64,000 nt of DNA from NCBI GenBank assembly GCA_958366985.1, contig CATXDC010000012.1, positions 30,530 to 94,529 on the forward strand. The letters are read 5' to 3'. Source of the stretch: an uncultured Oscillospiraceae bacterium (GTDB taxonomy: Bacteria; Bacillota; Clostridia; Oscillospirales; Acutalibacteraceae). Shown in pieces: positions 17,126 to 26,652 of the stretch (positions within the stretch are counted from its first letter, which is position 1; each line of letters starts with the position of its first letter). The notes under the pieces were generated by a model. It searched no databases and had not been told where the DNA came from. It saw only the letters and a program-made list of their open reading frames with translations. The position numbers were made by a program, and so were the translations under genes.

Positions 17126-18218
17126 TATAAAACTCCTCCAGCCATTTTGAAGTTTCAGAAATATCAAAACCGTGTTCCTTTATTTGCTCACTTGTATCAT
17201 CTCGAACAGTGTTGACCCTGTTTAAAACATGCCTCGCCCACTCTTCGCAAGAATCAGAAAGACTTTTAATGGTAACTAAATTATCAGTTATAATACATTC
17301 ATCCGGAATCTTATCAGAAATAACGCAGGGAAGCCCTGATGCTTGCGCCTCTACCATTGTTACGGGAAGTCCTTCAAAAAGTGACGGAAAAACAAAAATG
17401 TCCATAGCCTGTAAAAGCCTGTTTACATCTGAACGGACCCCAGTAAAGATAACACTATCATCAAGTTGTAATTGATGAACCTTATTTTTTATATTATTTT
17501 TTTCAGCACCATCGCCTACCAGCAAAAGCTTTGCAGTCGGTTTTTCTTTTTTTATCTGCGCAAAAATATCGATCAAAAAATCATGATTTTTCTGACCGCT
17601 AAATCTTCCAACATGTCCAACAACAAGCTCATCCGATAAATTAAATTCTTTGCGAACTTCCGCTCTTACTGCTTTTGAAAAAGCATATTGGTTTGTATCA
17701 ATTGCGTTGTTTAAAATCTGAAATTCTATTTTATTTCCAAATCTATCATGACCTGCAGGATTTGAGCACGCAAAAAAGAAATCTGCAACATTACGAACTC
17801 GCTGTGATAAAGCTCTGTACATTATTTCTTTTGCTGAAATATTTCCGTTTGTATTATGACTGTGAGCTATTGTATATTTACCATATTTTTTAGCAGCAGC
17901 TAAATAAATCGCAGCCGTACTTCCAATATGCCCGTGAACAATTTGATAATCCGAACCATTTGTTTCGAAAAAATCATCCCACCACTTTCTGTAAGCAAAA
18001 TAATTCTTTCCTGTAAATTTTGGACAATGGTAAATTCTACCACCCAACTGCTCTATTTCATCATCAAATACAGCACGCTCTGCTGTATGCTCAACAAAAT
18101 CAAATTGTACTTTATCCCTGTTGATATTCCGATACAAATTCATTACCATTGTTTCTGCGCCGCCACGGTTCATAACTCCAATTACATGCAATATTCGCAC
18201 CGCACTATCTTGTTCCAT
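17109..18218 (-). CDS. Glycosyltransferase family 4 (369 aa)
   Basis: GT4 (EpsF-like) enzyme: VRILHVIGVMNRGGAETMVM at the N-terminus, HSHNTN in the middle, VGHVGRFSGQKNHDFLIDIF, and a C-terminal PSLFEGLPVTMVEAQASG with the E-x7-E motif. Cytoplasmic. Its ATG overlaps the stop of the LicD gene (TGATG), showing tight coupling within the operon. Confidence 0.92.
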   Translation of the reverse strand: MEQDSAVRILHVIGVMNRGGAETMVMNLYRNINRDKVQFDFVEHTAERAVFDDEIEQLGGRIYHCPKFTGKNYFAYRKWWDDFFETNGSDYQIVHGHIGSTAAIYLAAAKKYGKYTIAHSHNTNGNISAKEIMYRALSQRVRNVADFFFACSNPAGHDRFGNKIEFQILNNAIDTNQYAFSKAVRAEVRKEFNLSDELVVGHVGRFSGQKNHDFLIDIFAQIKKEKPTAKLLLVGDGAEKNNIKNKVHQLQLDDSVIFTGVRSDVNRLLQAMDIFVFPSLFEGLPVTMVEAQASGLPCVISDKIPDECIITDNLVTIKSLSDSCEEWARHVLNRVNTVRDDTSEQIKEHGFDISETSKWLEEFYIEKSK

Positions 18219-19048
18219 CAGTTTATCTCCTCATAATTTCTTTTAAAATCTATTATAAGAGGGTGATGCTTCCAAGCCCGTTCCTCTTCTGGAGGCAATT
18301 TCATATAATCACCAAATTTGCATTTTAAATGTTCATCCCAATCTTTAAAACACATAAATTCTCCATCTTCAAATTTTAAAAAAACATATGCATCCAACAT
18401 ATCTGAAGGAAAACAAGTTTTTAACGACGCCATAGTTTCAATTGCTGCCGTATTTAAACTTCTATCATCATTATTCCTTGTTATTTGCTTTAATAATTCA
18501 CTGCGTAATTTTTTTCTTGAGTTCTTGGAAGTACATTTCAATAAAATAGAAGTTACCATTTTTGAAACCTTACCAGCTCTTGATGGCACAAACTCACGTG
18601 TAAAAAGCTGGTAAAGCATACACCTGAATTTAAATAATTTCCTGGCAAATTTTCCATATGGCATTCTGTCAATTGGAAAAACATCCACAAAGATACCTGT
18701 ATGATACTTTCCTTTTTTATCGTCGCTTTGTAAGAATGTTGTATGATCTTTACGTATTTTGGTAAATGACTGCGTAAACTCAGGATCTATATCTTTGTTC
18801 TGTAATATATATCCCTTCGGACTACTTTTCAGCCATTCTTTTATAAATTTATCATACTCGCTGCGCTCCATGCATATATCCAGATCGTCATCCCATGGAA
18901 TAAATCCCTGATGTCTTACTGCACCTAACAAACTGCCTGCATAAAGAGAATATTTTATATCATTTTCTCTGCAAAAATCATCAATAATTTTTAAAATCTC
19001 CAATTGTGTTAATTGAAGCTCTCTAAGCATGGTATCTAATTCGTTCAC
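18218..19048 (-). CDS. LicD-family phosphotransferase (276 aa)
   Basis: LicD/fukutin-type nucleotidyltransferase-fold enzyme that moves a phospho-alcohol from a CDP carrier onto a sugar. Family motif: YSLYAGSLLGAVRHQGFIPW followed by DDDLDICMER (metal-binding acidic cluster near residues 47-55), and a late GDYMKLPPEE stretch (family pattern YG.Y...P). Directly downstream lies tagD, which makes CDP-glycerol. This suggests the group transferred here is glycerol phosphate rather than phosphocholine (inference; no choline kinase or lic genes in the window). Confidence 0.9.
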   Translation of the reverse strand: MNELDTMLRELQLTQLEILKIIDDFCRENDIKYSLYAGSLLGAVRHQGFIPWDDDLDICMERSEYDKFIKEWLKSSPKGYILQNKDIDPEFTQSFTKIRKDHTTFLQSDDKKGKYHTGIFVDVFPIDRMPYGKFARKLFKFRCMLYQLFTREFVPSRAGKVSKMVTSILLKCTSKNSRKKLRSELLKQITRNNDDRSLNTAAIETMASLKTCFPSDMLDAYVFLKFEDGEFMCFKDWDEHLKCKFGDYMKLPPEEERAWKHHPLIIDFKRNYEEIN

Positions 19049-19050
19049 GT

Positions 19051-19443
19051 TTACTTCACCTTCAAATCCGCTTTTATTTGTGTAGTAGAAATTTCCGGAG
19101 TTCTTGGCAAGTATATCACTTCACATAACTCTTTTAAAAAATCAAATTTACCTTCCCAGTCATCACCCATAACAAATGTATCTACTTTGAACTCCTTAAC
19201 ATCAGATGCCTTTTGTTCCCAACTGGTTTCAGGTATTACCAAATCAACATATCTAATAGCTTCCAATAATTTTTTTCTTTGATCATATGTAAAATAGCAT
19301 TTTTTCCCTTTTTCTTTCCAGTTGAATTCATCGGTTGACAATGCTACTATCAAATAATCTCCCTGCTCCTTGGCACGGCGCAGAAGATTGATATGTCCAT
19401 AATGAAGCAGATCAAAAGTTCCGTAAGTAATTACTTTTTTCAT
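19051..19443 (-). CDS. tagD: Glycerol-3-phosphate cytidylyltransferase
   Basis: Makes CDP-glycerol from CTP and glycerol 3-phosphate. At 130 aa it is the standard TagD/Gct length. Seen: GTFDLLHYGHINLLRRAK (the H-x-G-H signature) at residues 8-25, a central K-rich TYDQRKKLLEAIRYVD segment, and RTPEISTTQIK at the C-terminus, matching the R-T-x-G/E-I-S-T-T signature. It is cytoplasmic, and its product is probably used by the adjacent LicD-family enzyme to decorate the capsule repeat with glycerol phosphate. Confidence 0.95.
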   Translation of the reverse strand: MKKVITYGTFDLLHYGHINLLRRAKEQGDYLIVALSTDEFNWKEKGKKCYFTYDQRKKLLEAIRYVDLVIPETSWEQKASDVKEFKVDTFVMGDDWEGKFDFLKELCEVIYLPRTPEISTTQIKADLKVK

Positions 19444-19501
19444 ACATCTTTCCTCTTAATTTTTAATTTGTATAACCTATATTTCAAAATATAAAACGTT
19501 T

Positions 19502-20605
19502 TTATACAAGTCCCATTGTAATTGTGCTATAAAGATAGAAAACTAAATATGCTCCAACCATAGCAATATTCACAAGCACCTCTGACCTTTTCTCAAACAT
19601 ATTTTTAATAAGCCAAGGAAGTAAAATATAACTATAAAGTGAAAAATAAATAGGAAGTCTTCCAATAAAAATACCGCTCGTGAACATTGATATGATATAA
19701 AATCCCATGGACACAATGGACATGTTAACACACAAATTTATTATCGGATCATCTGCATGGCGGACAAATTTGAGACCCACCAATGACATAAGCGCAGGCA
19801 CGCTGTAAACCAACACTCTCAGTACATTTGTGCCGTCATCCTCCCAGCTCTGCCAGTCAGATACAACATTTTGGTACTGAGTATCAGCTAAAAGAGTATC
19901 AAGAATATTTGTAAAACGGTCTATAAACAACACCGCCACAATACTTGCACCGATAAACATCAAAGTCTTTTTGTTCCATGCTTTTCCCTGAGCTATAAAA
20001 ATAAATGGAATAAGAATCAACGCACTCTGATGGAATAACGAAGCAAACAGTATCCCTATAACTGCCCAAAGGTATTTTTTCTTTACTATCAGTGGGAAAC
20101 AGGCAAAAGTAATTGCTGCTGCCGTAAACTGACGCATACCATTGAATATCCATGAAATATAGTCAGTGGATGCTATAAAAAGGAAAAAACTAACTATATA
20201 TGAAATAGAATATTTACGGTAAATCATAAACACCAGCAAACACTGCAATGCAGCTATAATTAATAAATAAAGATTAACACGGTTTCCAATAATGCATTTA
20301 ATCAATGCTGCGAAAAAATAGAATCCCTTATCTTTAGTTACACCTGCAACATAGGTTCCTAGATCGCCAAAATTAGAAGGCATTTCATTAAAGCTACGCA
20401 TATACATGTATGTGTCGCCAATGTAACCTCGCCAGCCTGCCCAGATAACGAGAGGGAGCACTGCAAGAATCGCAAAGAACCAATTAAACCGGCGCACTCT
20501 TTGACCGTTAACCGTTTCGGTACAGTAAACTACTGATGTTGTTTTTGAGAGGAGTGCCATTGCGGCAATCCACAATAATATCAGGATATAGTTGTTTGAA
20601 AGCAT
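19502..20605 (-). CDS. EpsG-like polysaccharide polymerase (Wzy role), 367 aa
   Basis: EpsG-family integral membrane protein with about ten hydrophobic segments, proposed to polymerise repeat units outside the membrane. The family's early WAGWRGYIGDTYMYMR motif is near residues 55-70, and SWIFNGMRQFTAAAITFA follows around residue 150. Length is normal. It overlaps the upstream fusion gene by 25 bases and has GGAG seven bases before its ATG. This is the only clear polymerase candidate in the cluster. Confidence 0.85.
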   Translation of the reverse strand: MLSNNYILILLWIAAMALLSKTTSVVYCTETVNGQRVRRFNWFFAILAVLPLVIWAGWRGYIGDTYMYMRSFNEMPSNFGDLGTYVAGVTKDKGFYFFAALIKCIIGNRVNLYLLIIAALQCLLVFMIYRKYSISYIVSFFLFIASTDYISWIFNGMRQFTAAAITFACFPLIVKKKYLWAVIGILFASLFHQSALILIPFIFIAQGKAWNKKTLMFIGASIVAVLFIDRFTNILDTLLADTQYQNVVSDWQSWEDDGTNVLRVLVYSVPALMSLVGLKFVRHADDPIINLCVNMSIVSMGFYIISMFTSGIFIGRLPIYFSLYSYILLPWLIKNMFEKRSEVLVNIAMVGAYLVFYLYSTITMGLV

Positions 20606-22419
20606 ATTGTTTCTCCGGAGATTTCGTTATTATATAAGCCCATTGCTTCAAGTGTTTGACGGACAACCATGTTTTTATCAAACAGATTCTCCATACGTTC
20701 ACGGGCATATTTGCCCATTTCGTCAAGTTCATCTATGGTTTTGTCCATCATGAGTTCCATTTTATCATAAAGGGCATCTGTATCTTTTGGTGCGCACAGA
20801 TAACCTGTCTTTCCATCTTCAACAGCTTCCCTGCATCCGGGGATATCGCTCGTAATTACAGGACGTCCCATTGCGGAGGCCTCGAGCAGAACATTGCTCA
20901 TCCCCTCGTGATAAGAAGGCAAAACCACAACGTCTGACATGGCGTAATATGGTCTTGAATCACTTTGGAAGCCGTGGAACACTGCTGTTCCATTGTTTTC
21001 CATTTCTTTTACCGCTTCGGCATACTCGTCCTCAAAAAATCCTACAATATCAAGTACAACTCCGTCACCATACTTGGCTTTAAGTCGGCGTACAGCATCA
21101 AAAAGCTCATCAATTCCTTTTTCACGCATGATACGTCCTATAAACAAGAAGTGGCGCTTTGTTTCACTCTTTGCGCAATCTTTTTGATGAGGAGTGTATT
21201 CATAATGTTCAAGATTCACTCCCGCTCCGTTAAGAATACAAGCTTTGTCTTTATCCATAAGATTACGAGATAAAAATTCCTGTGCATTGACTTCGTTTTC
21301 AAAAAATACAACATCTACTTTTCTGAAAGCTATACGATACATAAAACCAACGAGCTGAGCTAACATCTTTTTTTGAAAAGCCGTGCCAAGGCCCTGTACA
21401 TTTGCGCAATATGGTATTTTCATCGAACTGCACAGCATTCCGACATATATATTAGGTTTAATTGAATATGTAATAACTTTATCTGGTTTTTCTTTTTTTA
21501 GAAGCTTTTTATAAAAACGCAAAAGTTTAAGGTCTGTGAATGGATTTATACCACGGCGGTCAAGCTTTGTTTCAACACATTTACATCCCATGAGTTCAAA
21601 ATCTTCTTCATGTCCTACAAAAGGCATACTGAGAACTACTTCATAGTTTTCAAGAAGCTTTGATATAAGTTCTCTTCTGAATTGATAAAGCATATAAGAA
21701 TGGTTAGTGCAGATAAGGATCTTTTTCTTTTTTTCTGACTCTTGCTCCATGGCTCCGGTACCGCCTTCAACAACTCCGTCGCTTTTCAGTACAACGGATA
21801 TAGTCTTGAAAAAGCTGTAAATATCAATTGAAAATCCTACATTCTGAGCATATATGCCATCATATCGAGCCTTTACATCCTCAGGCAGTTCATCTCTGCC
21901 CATAACCTGAGCAAGACCTGTTATTCCGGGACGAACAAAATTAGCTCCGTATTTGTCACGCAGAGCCAGTAATTCTGTCTGATTATAAAGAGCCGGTCTC
22001 GGACCTATAAGATTCATATCACCTTTAAGGACATTAAACAACTGCGGAAGTTCATCAAGTGATGTCTTTCTGAGAAAACGTCCCGCTTTTGTAATGCATG
22101 CATCAGAGTTCTGCAAAAGATGTGTCGGCATATCCTTTGGAGCATCAACATACATTGTACGGAATTTATAAATAGAGAAAAAGCGGTAGGTTCCGTCCGG
22201 CTTTGAACGTGCTACTCGCTTTTGAACAAAAAACACCGGGCCTTTGCTGTCAGCAGCTACCCAAAGCGCCAACAGCAAAAACAATGGTGATAATACTATT
22301 ATTCCAAATAATGAAAAGATGAAGCTTACCACACGCTGAAAAACCATGTAAAACCGCTTAGACATGGTAAATTCAGGATAGTAAAGTTTACTGTCCTCTT
22401 TCACATCATATTTCTTCAT
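20581..22419 (-). CDS. Fusion of phosphoglycosyl transferase and GT4 glycosyltransferase (612 aa)
   Basis: Residues 1-215 form a monotopic phosphoglycosyl transferase (PglC/WcaJ C-domain type): hydrophobic re-entrant helix near 28-56 with a central SP, KFRTM near 85, the catalytic Asp-Glu as SLDELPQLFNVLKGDMNLIG near 119, and RPGITGLAQVMGR near 163. After a short linker (EQESEKKKK near 225) comes a complete GT4 (CTNHSYMLYQFRRELISKLL, IGRIMREKGIDELFDA, PSYHEGMSNVLLEASAMG). One chain would therefore start the lipid-linked repeat and add the second sugar. In many relatives these are two genes. The frame is continuous with no sign of a sequencing join. It overlaps capD by 14 bases. Confidence 0.92.
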   Translation of the reverse strand: MKKYDVKEDSKLYYPEFTMSKRFYMVFQRVVSFIFSLFGIIVLSPLFLLLALWVAADSKGPVFFVQKRVARSKPDGTYRFFSIYKFRTMYVDAPKDMPTHLLQNSDACITKAGRFLRKTSLDELPQLFNVLKGDMNLIGPRPALYNQTELLALRDKYGANFVRPGITGLAQVMGRDELPEDVKARYDGIYAQNVGFSIDIYSFFKTISVVLKSDGVVEGGTGAMEQESEKKKKILICTNHSYMLYQFRRELISKLLENYEVVLSMPFVGHEEDFELMGCKCVETKLDRRGINPFTDLKLLRFYKKLLKKEKPDKVITYSIKPNIYVGMLCSSMKIPYCANVQGLGTAFQKKMLAQLVGFMYRIAFRKVDVVFFENEVNAQEFLSRNLMDKDKACILNGAGVNLEHYEYTPHQKDCAKSETKRHFLFIGRIMREKGIDELFDAVRRLKAKYGDGVVLDIVGFFEDEYAEAVKEMENNGTAVFHGFQSDSRPYYAMSDVVVLPSYHEGMSNVLLEASAMGRPVITSDIPGCREAVEDGKTGYLCAPKDTDALYDKMELMMDKTIDELDEMGKYARERMENLFDKNMVVRQTLEAMGLYNNEISGETICFQTTIS

Positions 22420-24295
22420 TATTATTCTCGCCCCACATTTGATATTCAGGTACTATCTCTTTAATACACGAACGGATATCGTCGGTTTCCTCATAAGCCT
22501 TATTTACTATTTCCAAAATCTGCTTGCGCATTTTTTCTGCATCGATCTTGCCAAACTGAGCTACAAAGATTCGCTCGTTCTCGGTACGAACAAGGTTCTT
22601 TTCATCTATAAGAAGCTCCTCGTAAAGCTTTTCACCCGGACGCAGACCCGTGAACTGGATTTTGATATCCTTGTCCGGAATATGTCCGGAAAGACGTATC
22701 ATTTTCTTTGCCATATCAAGTATTTTTACAGGCTCACCCATATCGAGAATGAAAAGCTCTCCGCCCTTTGCATAGGCTCCGCACTGGAGCACAAGGTTTA
22801 CCGCTTCAAGAATTGTCATAAAATAGCGGATAATATCGGGATGAGTTACAGTAACAGGTCCGCCTTCTTTTATCTGCTTATTGAAAAGAGGGATAACGCT
22901 GCCGTTACTGCCCAAAACATTGCCGAAACGTACCGCTGCATACTCTGTATCGGAAATCTGGTTAAACACCTGCATGATTATTTCGCATATACGCTTTGAA
23001 GCACCCATTACATTGGTCGGACGCACTGCTTTATCCGAAGAAATAAGCACCATTCTCTTTACTTTGAACTGATCCGCAGCCTGAGCAACAATATATGTAC
23101 CCAAAACATTATTCTTGATTGCCTCATTTGGACTGTCCTCCATAAGGGGAACATGCTTATGAGCCGCCGCATGATAAACGATATCAGGTTTATACTCAGC
23201 AAAAATACTGTCTATTCTCTTTCTGTCACGAACAGACGCAATAAGCGTTACAAGATTAAGATCAGGATATTTGCGCTTTAACTCCATTTGAATATTATAG
23301 GCGTTGTTTTCGTAAATGTCCACTATAATAAGCTGCCTCGGATTATGAAGCGCTATCTGACGGCAAAGCTCGCTGCCGATTGATCCTCCGCCGCCGGTAA
23401 CCATAATTACGTTGCCGCTGATATATTCGGCAATTTTATCCATACGCAGCTGTATTGAATCACGTCCCAGCAAGTCCTCAATCTGGACATCCCTGAGCAT
23501 TGATACAGTAACTTCATTATTTACAAGCTGATATATACTTGGAAGAAGCTGCACCTTACAGGTTGTCTCCTGACAGATTTCAAGCAGCTCGCTTTGCTCT
23601 TCGGCTGTAAGTGTAGGTATAGCGATTATAATCTCTTCGACATCATATTTCTTTACCATTGCGGGAATTGCTTTTTTGCCGCCTACAACGGGAATTCCCA
23701 AAAGATATGTGCCCCATTTTTCCGAATTATCATCAATAATGCAGGGGACCTTGCGATTAATATGAGGACTGCTTTTCATCTCATGTACAAGCATATATCC
23801 CGCAGAACCTGCTCCCACTACCATTGTGACAATCGGATCAGCCTTTTTCCTTGTTGAGCGTTTGAATAAAATGCCAATAAAGCGGAAAGAAAACCTTGAA
23901 ATTATCATGCATACTGAAAGCAGAAGTACATAAATAAGAATGTAGCTTCTCGGTACATGAAGTCCCATTAATTTCATTCCGCAAAACTGAATAAACGAGG
24001 AAACAAATACCGCAATCACTGTATTGCGCAGCTCTATCATGCTGGCAAAACGCCATAGAATTTTATACATCTTGAAGAAAACGTTGACTATGATCGTGCA
24101 GACAACGTTTATCCACATATATGTAGACACAGACTGAAGAAATTCAGGATCAATTGCTGTAAAGCTGAAATCAAATCTCAGCCACAAAGCTCCGGCCATA
24201 CAGCCGATAATCATAATTACATCAAGCAGCATCAGTCCAAAGCTCTTGAAAAAAGCCTCTTTGCTGTGAAACATGTGAGCGACTCGAAATCCCAT
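22406..24295 (-). CDS. Membrane-anchored UDP-sugar 4,6-dehydratase, CapD/PglF/WbpM-like
   Basis: Long CapD-type enzyme (629 aa): four N-terminal membrane helices, a first nucleotide-binding domain (VVGAGSAGYML near 160), then the SDR catalytic domain (TGGGGSIGSELCRQI near 300). The active-site block SSDKAVRPTNVMGASKR has Met where short SDRs have Tyr, as established for PglF/WbpM. It likely converts UDP-GlcNAc to the 4-keto-6-deoxy sugar, matching the PglC-like domain encoded next in the operon. The ATG at 24295 (AAAGGGG upstream) is preferred to an in-frame codon at 24340. It is the first gene of the operon. Confidence 0.92.
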   Translation of the reverse strand: MGFRVAHMFHSKEAFFKSFGLMLLDVIMIIGCMAGALWLRFDFSFTAIDPEFLQSVSTYMWINVVCTIIVNVFFKMYKILWRFASMIELRNTVIAVFVSSFIQFCGMKLMGLHVPRSYILIYVLLLSVCMIISRFSFRFIGILFKRSTRKKADPIVTMVVGAGSAGYMLVHEMKSSPHINRKVPCIIDDNSEKWGTYLLGIPVVGGKKAIPAMVKKYDVEEIIIAIPTLTAEEQSELLEICQETTCKVQLLPSIYQLVNNEVTVSMLRDVQIEDLLGRDSIQLRMDKIAEYISGNVIMVTGGGGSIGSELCRQIALHNPRQLIIVDIYENNAYNIQMELKRKYPDLNLVTLIASVRDRKRIDSIFAEYKPDIVYHAAAHKHVPLMEDSPNEAIKNNVLGTYIVAQAADQFKVKRMVLISSDKAVRPTNVMGASKRICEIIMQVFNQISDTEYAAVRFGNVLGSNGSVIPLFNKQIKEGGPVTVTHPDIIRYFMTILEAVNLVLQCGAYAKGGELFILDMGEPVKILDMAKKMIRLSGHIPDKDIKIQFTGLRPGEKLYEELLIDEKNLVRTENERIFVAQFGKIDAEKMRKQILEIVNKAYEETDDIRSCIKEIVPEYQMWGENNNEEI

Positions 24296-24521
24296 TAAAA
24301 CTACCCCTTTTTCACTACTGTAATTCCCATAAATGTACATTCTTTGTGTATCTTAAAGCACTTTGAATATCAAACTATAAATGTAATGATATTTACATCT
24401 TATATTACGAATTCATTTATACAAATTCGAGCAAATGTAAGCCCGCAGTCTTTTCATCGGATTCTACAAATTTATAAAAACATTTATATGCAGTGTGCAA
24501 GCATCTGTTAGATTACTATAC

Positions 24522-24550
24522 ATCATAAATAGTGTATTGGGTCAGGTCAA
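24522..24550 (-). promoter_or_regulatory. Promoter of the capsule operon
   Basis: Minus-strand TTGACC (24550-24545), 17-base spacer, TATGAT (24527-24522). The leader before the capD-like ATG would be about 220 bases. Confidence 0.65.
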
Positions 24551-25069
24551 AAATTGCTTTATCAGAATTTTGGTTCGTACAATAATTTATTGTATACCTA
24601 TACGAATACTATTTTATATAAGTGTATACCATACACTGTGAAGAAGCAATGCACGTTTGTCACAAAAATTGAAATTTTGTAGATATGGGTATTTTATGTA
24701 TCATAGTATACTATTTTTTAAATATATTGTTTAATACACCCATAGTTTTACCCATAATTTGCCGCTTATATATTTAAAAAGACGAATATTTCAAGCATTC
24801 ATTTGCCAATTGAGCAAAATGAACCGGCAATTTGCTTATTTTATTTACACAGTGTGATATTTAAATGTACTTTAAATTATAAAACCTAAGTGACATTTCG
24901 TCAAATTGTACAAATAAGCGACTCTTTTTTGCTTTTGGGAATATTACATAATTATCTGTAAAAATATCTAAAAAAATGTAAAAAATAAATAAATTCTTCC
25001 GTTTTTGATATTGTTTTTACGGATTTTCGGTGATAAACTCAAATCAAATTAGCTAAAGGGGGATAAATT
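24551..25069. other. AT-rich divergent intergenic region
   Basis: No gene seen. It contains a palindrome AGTGTATACCATACACT (24621-24637), which could bind a regulator, and otherwise AT-rich sequence. The plus-strand lipoprotein at 25070 must have its promoter in the right part, but I could not pick a convincing one. Confidence 0.5.
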
Positions 25070-26503
25070 ATGAAGAAGATAAAAGTAGCCGCTGTTTTAA
25101 TTGCAGGCACAGTTTTGGCAGCGGGTATAACTGCGGCATGTTCGAGGAGCAATTCTGACAGCATTTTAAAAGATGAAATATCAGTTTCCAACGGAAACAG
25201 AATTATCCAGGAAAAAGGATTTGTATTACAGGCCTGGCTTCCCTCTGAGAAATCAGGAGAAAAGCAAATTGATTTTGACAGAATTGAAGCTCTCGGCTTT
25301 GGTCCTACCTATTATGACGGAAATCTTTTTAACACTCCTATTCACGAAAAAAACGAGGGTATTCTCTGGAGCCTTGCCAAAGCTCCCAATAACGGCAACT
25401 CTCTTGAAACATCTCCTGACGGAAAAGAATGGATGAGCGAGGAACAGCTCAAATACGCCGATGACCTTATCAGCGTATGCTTTGGCGATGAGCAGGAATA
25501 TTCCAAAGAGCAAACTCAGCTTCTCGCCTCATGGTTTGAAGATTTCAGAAGCAGAAACAACAATGTGCTTCTTCATTCAAACCAGTGGGCAGGTCAGTGG
25601 AAAGAAAAAGAATATGAGGAATATATGAAAATAGCAAAGCCTGATATCCTCACCTACGACTCCTACTATTTCGATCAGCTCGGTTCCAATAAGGATTACA
25701 ATGTAGCTTCAATTATTGCGGATGATATAAATGCCATAAGAATACCGGCAATGAAAGGATACGACGGCAGCGGAAGCTCACCAATCCCCTTCGGACAATA
25801 TCTTTTAGGCTACAAAACAGGTGACAGAGCAGCTGATGTAGGCTGGTATGAGGTTACCGAATCACAGAAAAAATTGGTGGCAAATCTCACTGTTACAATG
25901 GGCGGCAAATGGCTAAATCTTTTCAGAATAATTGACAGTCAGCAGTTCCTGTTCTTTGATGAAAACGGCAATCCCACAAGACATTTTGAGGATTACTGCA
26001 ATATTACAAAAACCATTAACACTCTTTCCCCTCACCTTGTAAACCTCCAGACTGAGGACGTTGAGGTTCTCAGCGGTAAACATAAGCTTGGATTTTTGAC
26101 ACTCAAAAACAAAAAGCCCTCAACGATAAACAGATTCAACGGAAAGAACTCTTTCGGCATAACCGACATTACAGCTGAAAATCTTGGAAGCGAAAACAAT
26201 TCCCTTCCCGGAGATGTTTACATAGGTTATTTCAGAACTCTTCCCGGAAACGATGAAATGCAGAACAGAAAATATTTCATTGTCTGTAACGCTCTCACAT
26301 CCGGAAACGGACTTAAACCCGAGGAACAAAAAGGTTCAAGCGCAGAGACAGCTCAGAAAATCACCATCAAAACAGATGTAAATAACAAATCCCTTTACGC
26401 TGTAAATAATCAGACAGGTAAAGGAGAAAAGGTAAGTGTTGTAAACGGTGAATACTCCTTTGAGCTCGGCGGCGGAGATTTACAGGTATTCTATTTTGAA
26501 TAA
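25070..26503 (+). CDS. Secreted lipoprotein, possible glycosidase-like fold (477 aa)
   Basis: A signal peptide of about 24 residues ends at a cysteine (ITAAC), so it is probably lipid-anchored, though the lipobox is weak. I do not recognise the family. Residues 35-320 read like a TIM-barrel hydrolase: GFVLQAWLPSE, then VCFGDEQEYSKEQ with acidic residues, LLHSNQWAGQW, and KPDILTYDSYYFDQL. The last 140 residues look like a beta-sandwich. The catalytic assignment is speculative. The ribosome site AAAGGGGGA is strong. It stands alone on the plus strand, divergent from the capsule operon, and may act on cell-surface or environmental glycans. Confidence 0.7.
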   Translation: MKKIKVAAVLIAGTVLAAGITAACSRSNSDSILKDEISVSNGNRIIQEKGFVLQAWLPSEKSGEKQIDFDRIEALGFGPTYYDGNLFNTPIHEKNEGILWSLAKAPNNGNSLETSPDGKEWMSEEQLKYADDLISVCFGDEQEYSKEQTQLLASWFEDFRSRNNNVLLHSNQWAGQWKEKEYEEYMKIAKPDILTYDSYYFDQLGSNKDYNVASIIADDINAIRIPAMKGYDGSGSSPIPFGQYLLGYKTGDRAADVGWYEVTESQKKLVANLTVTMGGKWLNLFRIIDSQQFLFFDENGNPTRHFEDYCNITKTINTLSPHLVNLQTEDVEVLSGKHKLGFLTLKNKKPSTINRFNGKNSFGITDITAENLGSENNSLPGDVYIGYFRTLPGNDEMQNRKYFIVCNALTSGNGLKPEEQKGSSAETAQKITIKTDVNNKSLYAVNNQTGKGEKVSVVNGEYSFELGGGDLQVFYFE

Positions 26504-26523
26504 AATTTCATAAAACGCTAAAT

Positions 26524-26551
26524 CCCCGGACAGGAAAAATTCTGTCCGGGG
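26524..26551 (+). terminator. Stem-loop after the lipoprotein gene
   Basis: Perfect 10-bp stem CCCCGGACAG / CTGTCCGGGG with an 8-base loop, 20 bases after the stop. It lacks a real T run on the plus strand, so it is a terminator only in a weak sense. Confidence 0.5.
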
Positions 26552-26592
26552 AAAATTATAATAAAAAGCAATCAGATATTACAGCTTACCTG

Positions 26593-26621
26593 TTGACAAA
26601 TTTAAATCAATCAGATATTAT
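26593..26621 (+). promoter_or_regulatory. Promoter of the TetR gene
   Basis: TTGACA (26593-26598), 17-base spacer, TATTAT (26616-26621). The palindromic operator begins on the last base of the -10 box. Confidence 0.85.
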
Positions 26622-26633
26622 GAACATTGTTCA
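26621..26633. promoter_or_regulatory. TetR operator copy 1
   Basis: TGAACATTGTTCA, a perfect palindrome around one central base, at the transcription start of the TetR gene. An identical 13-mer lies at 27246-27258. Confidence 0.75.
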
Positions 26634-26652
26634 GTTTGAAAGGAGAAAGCCC

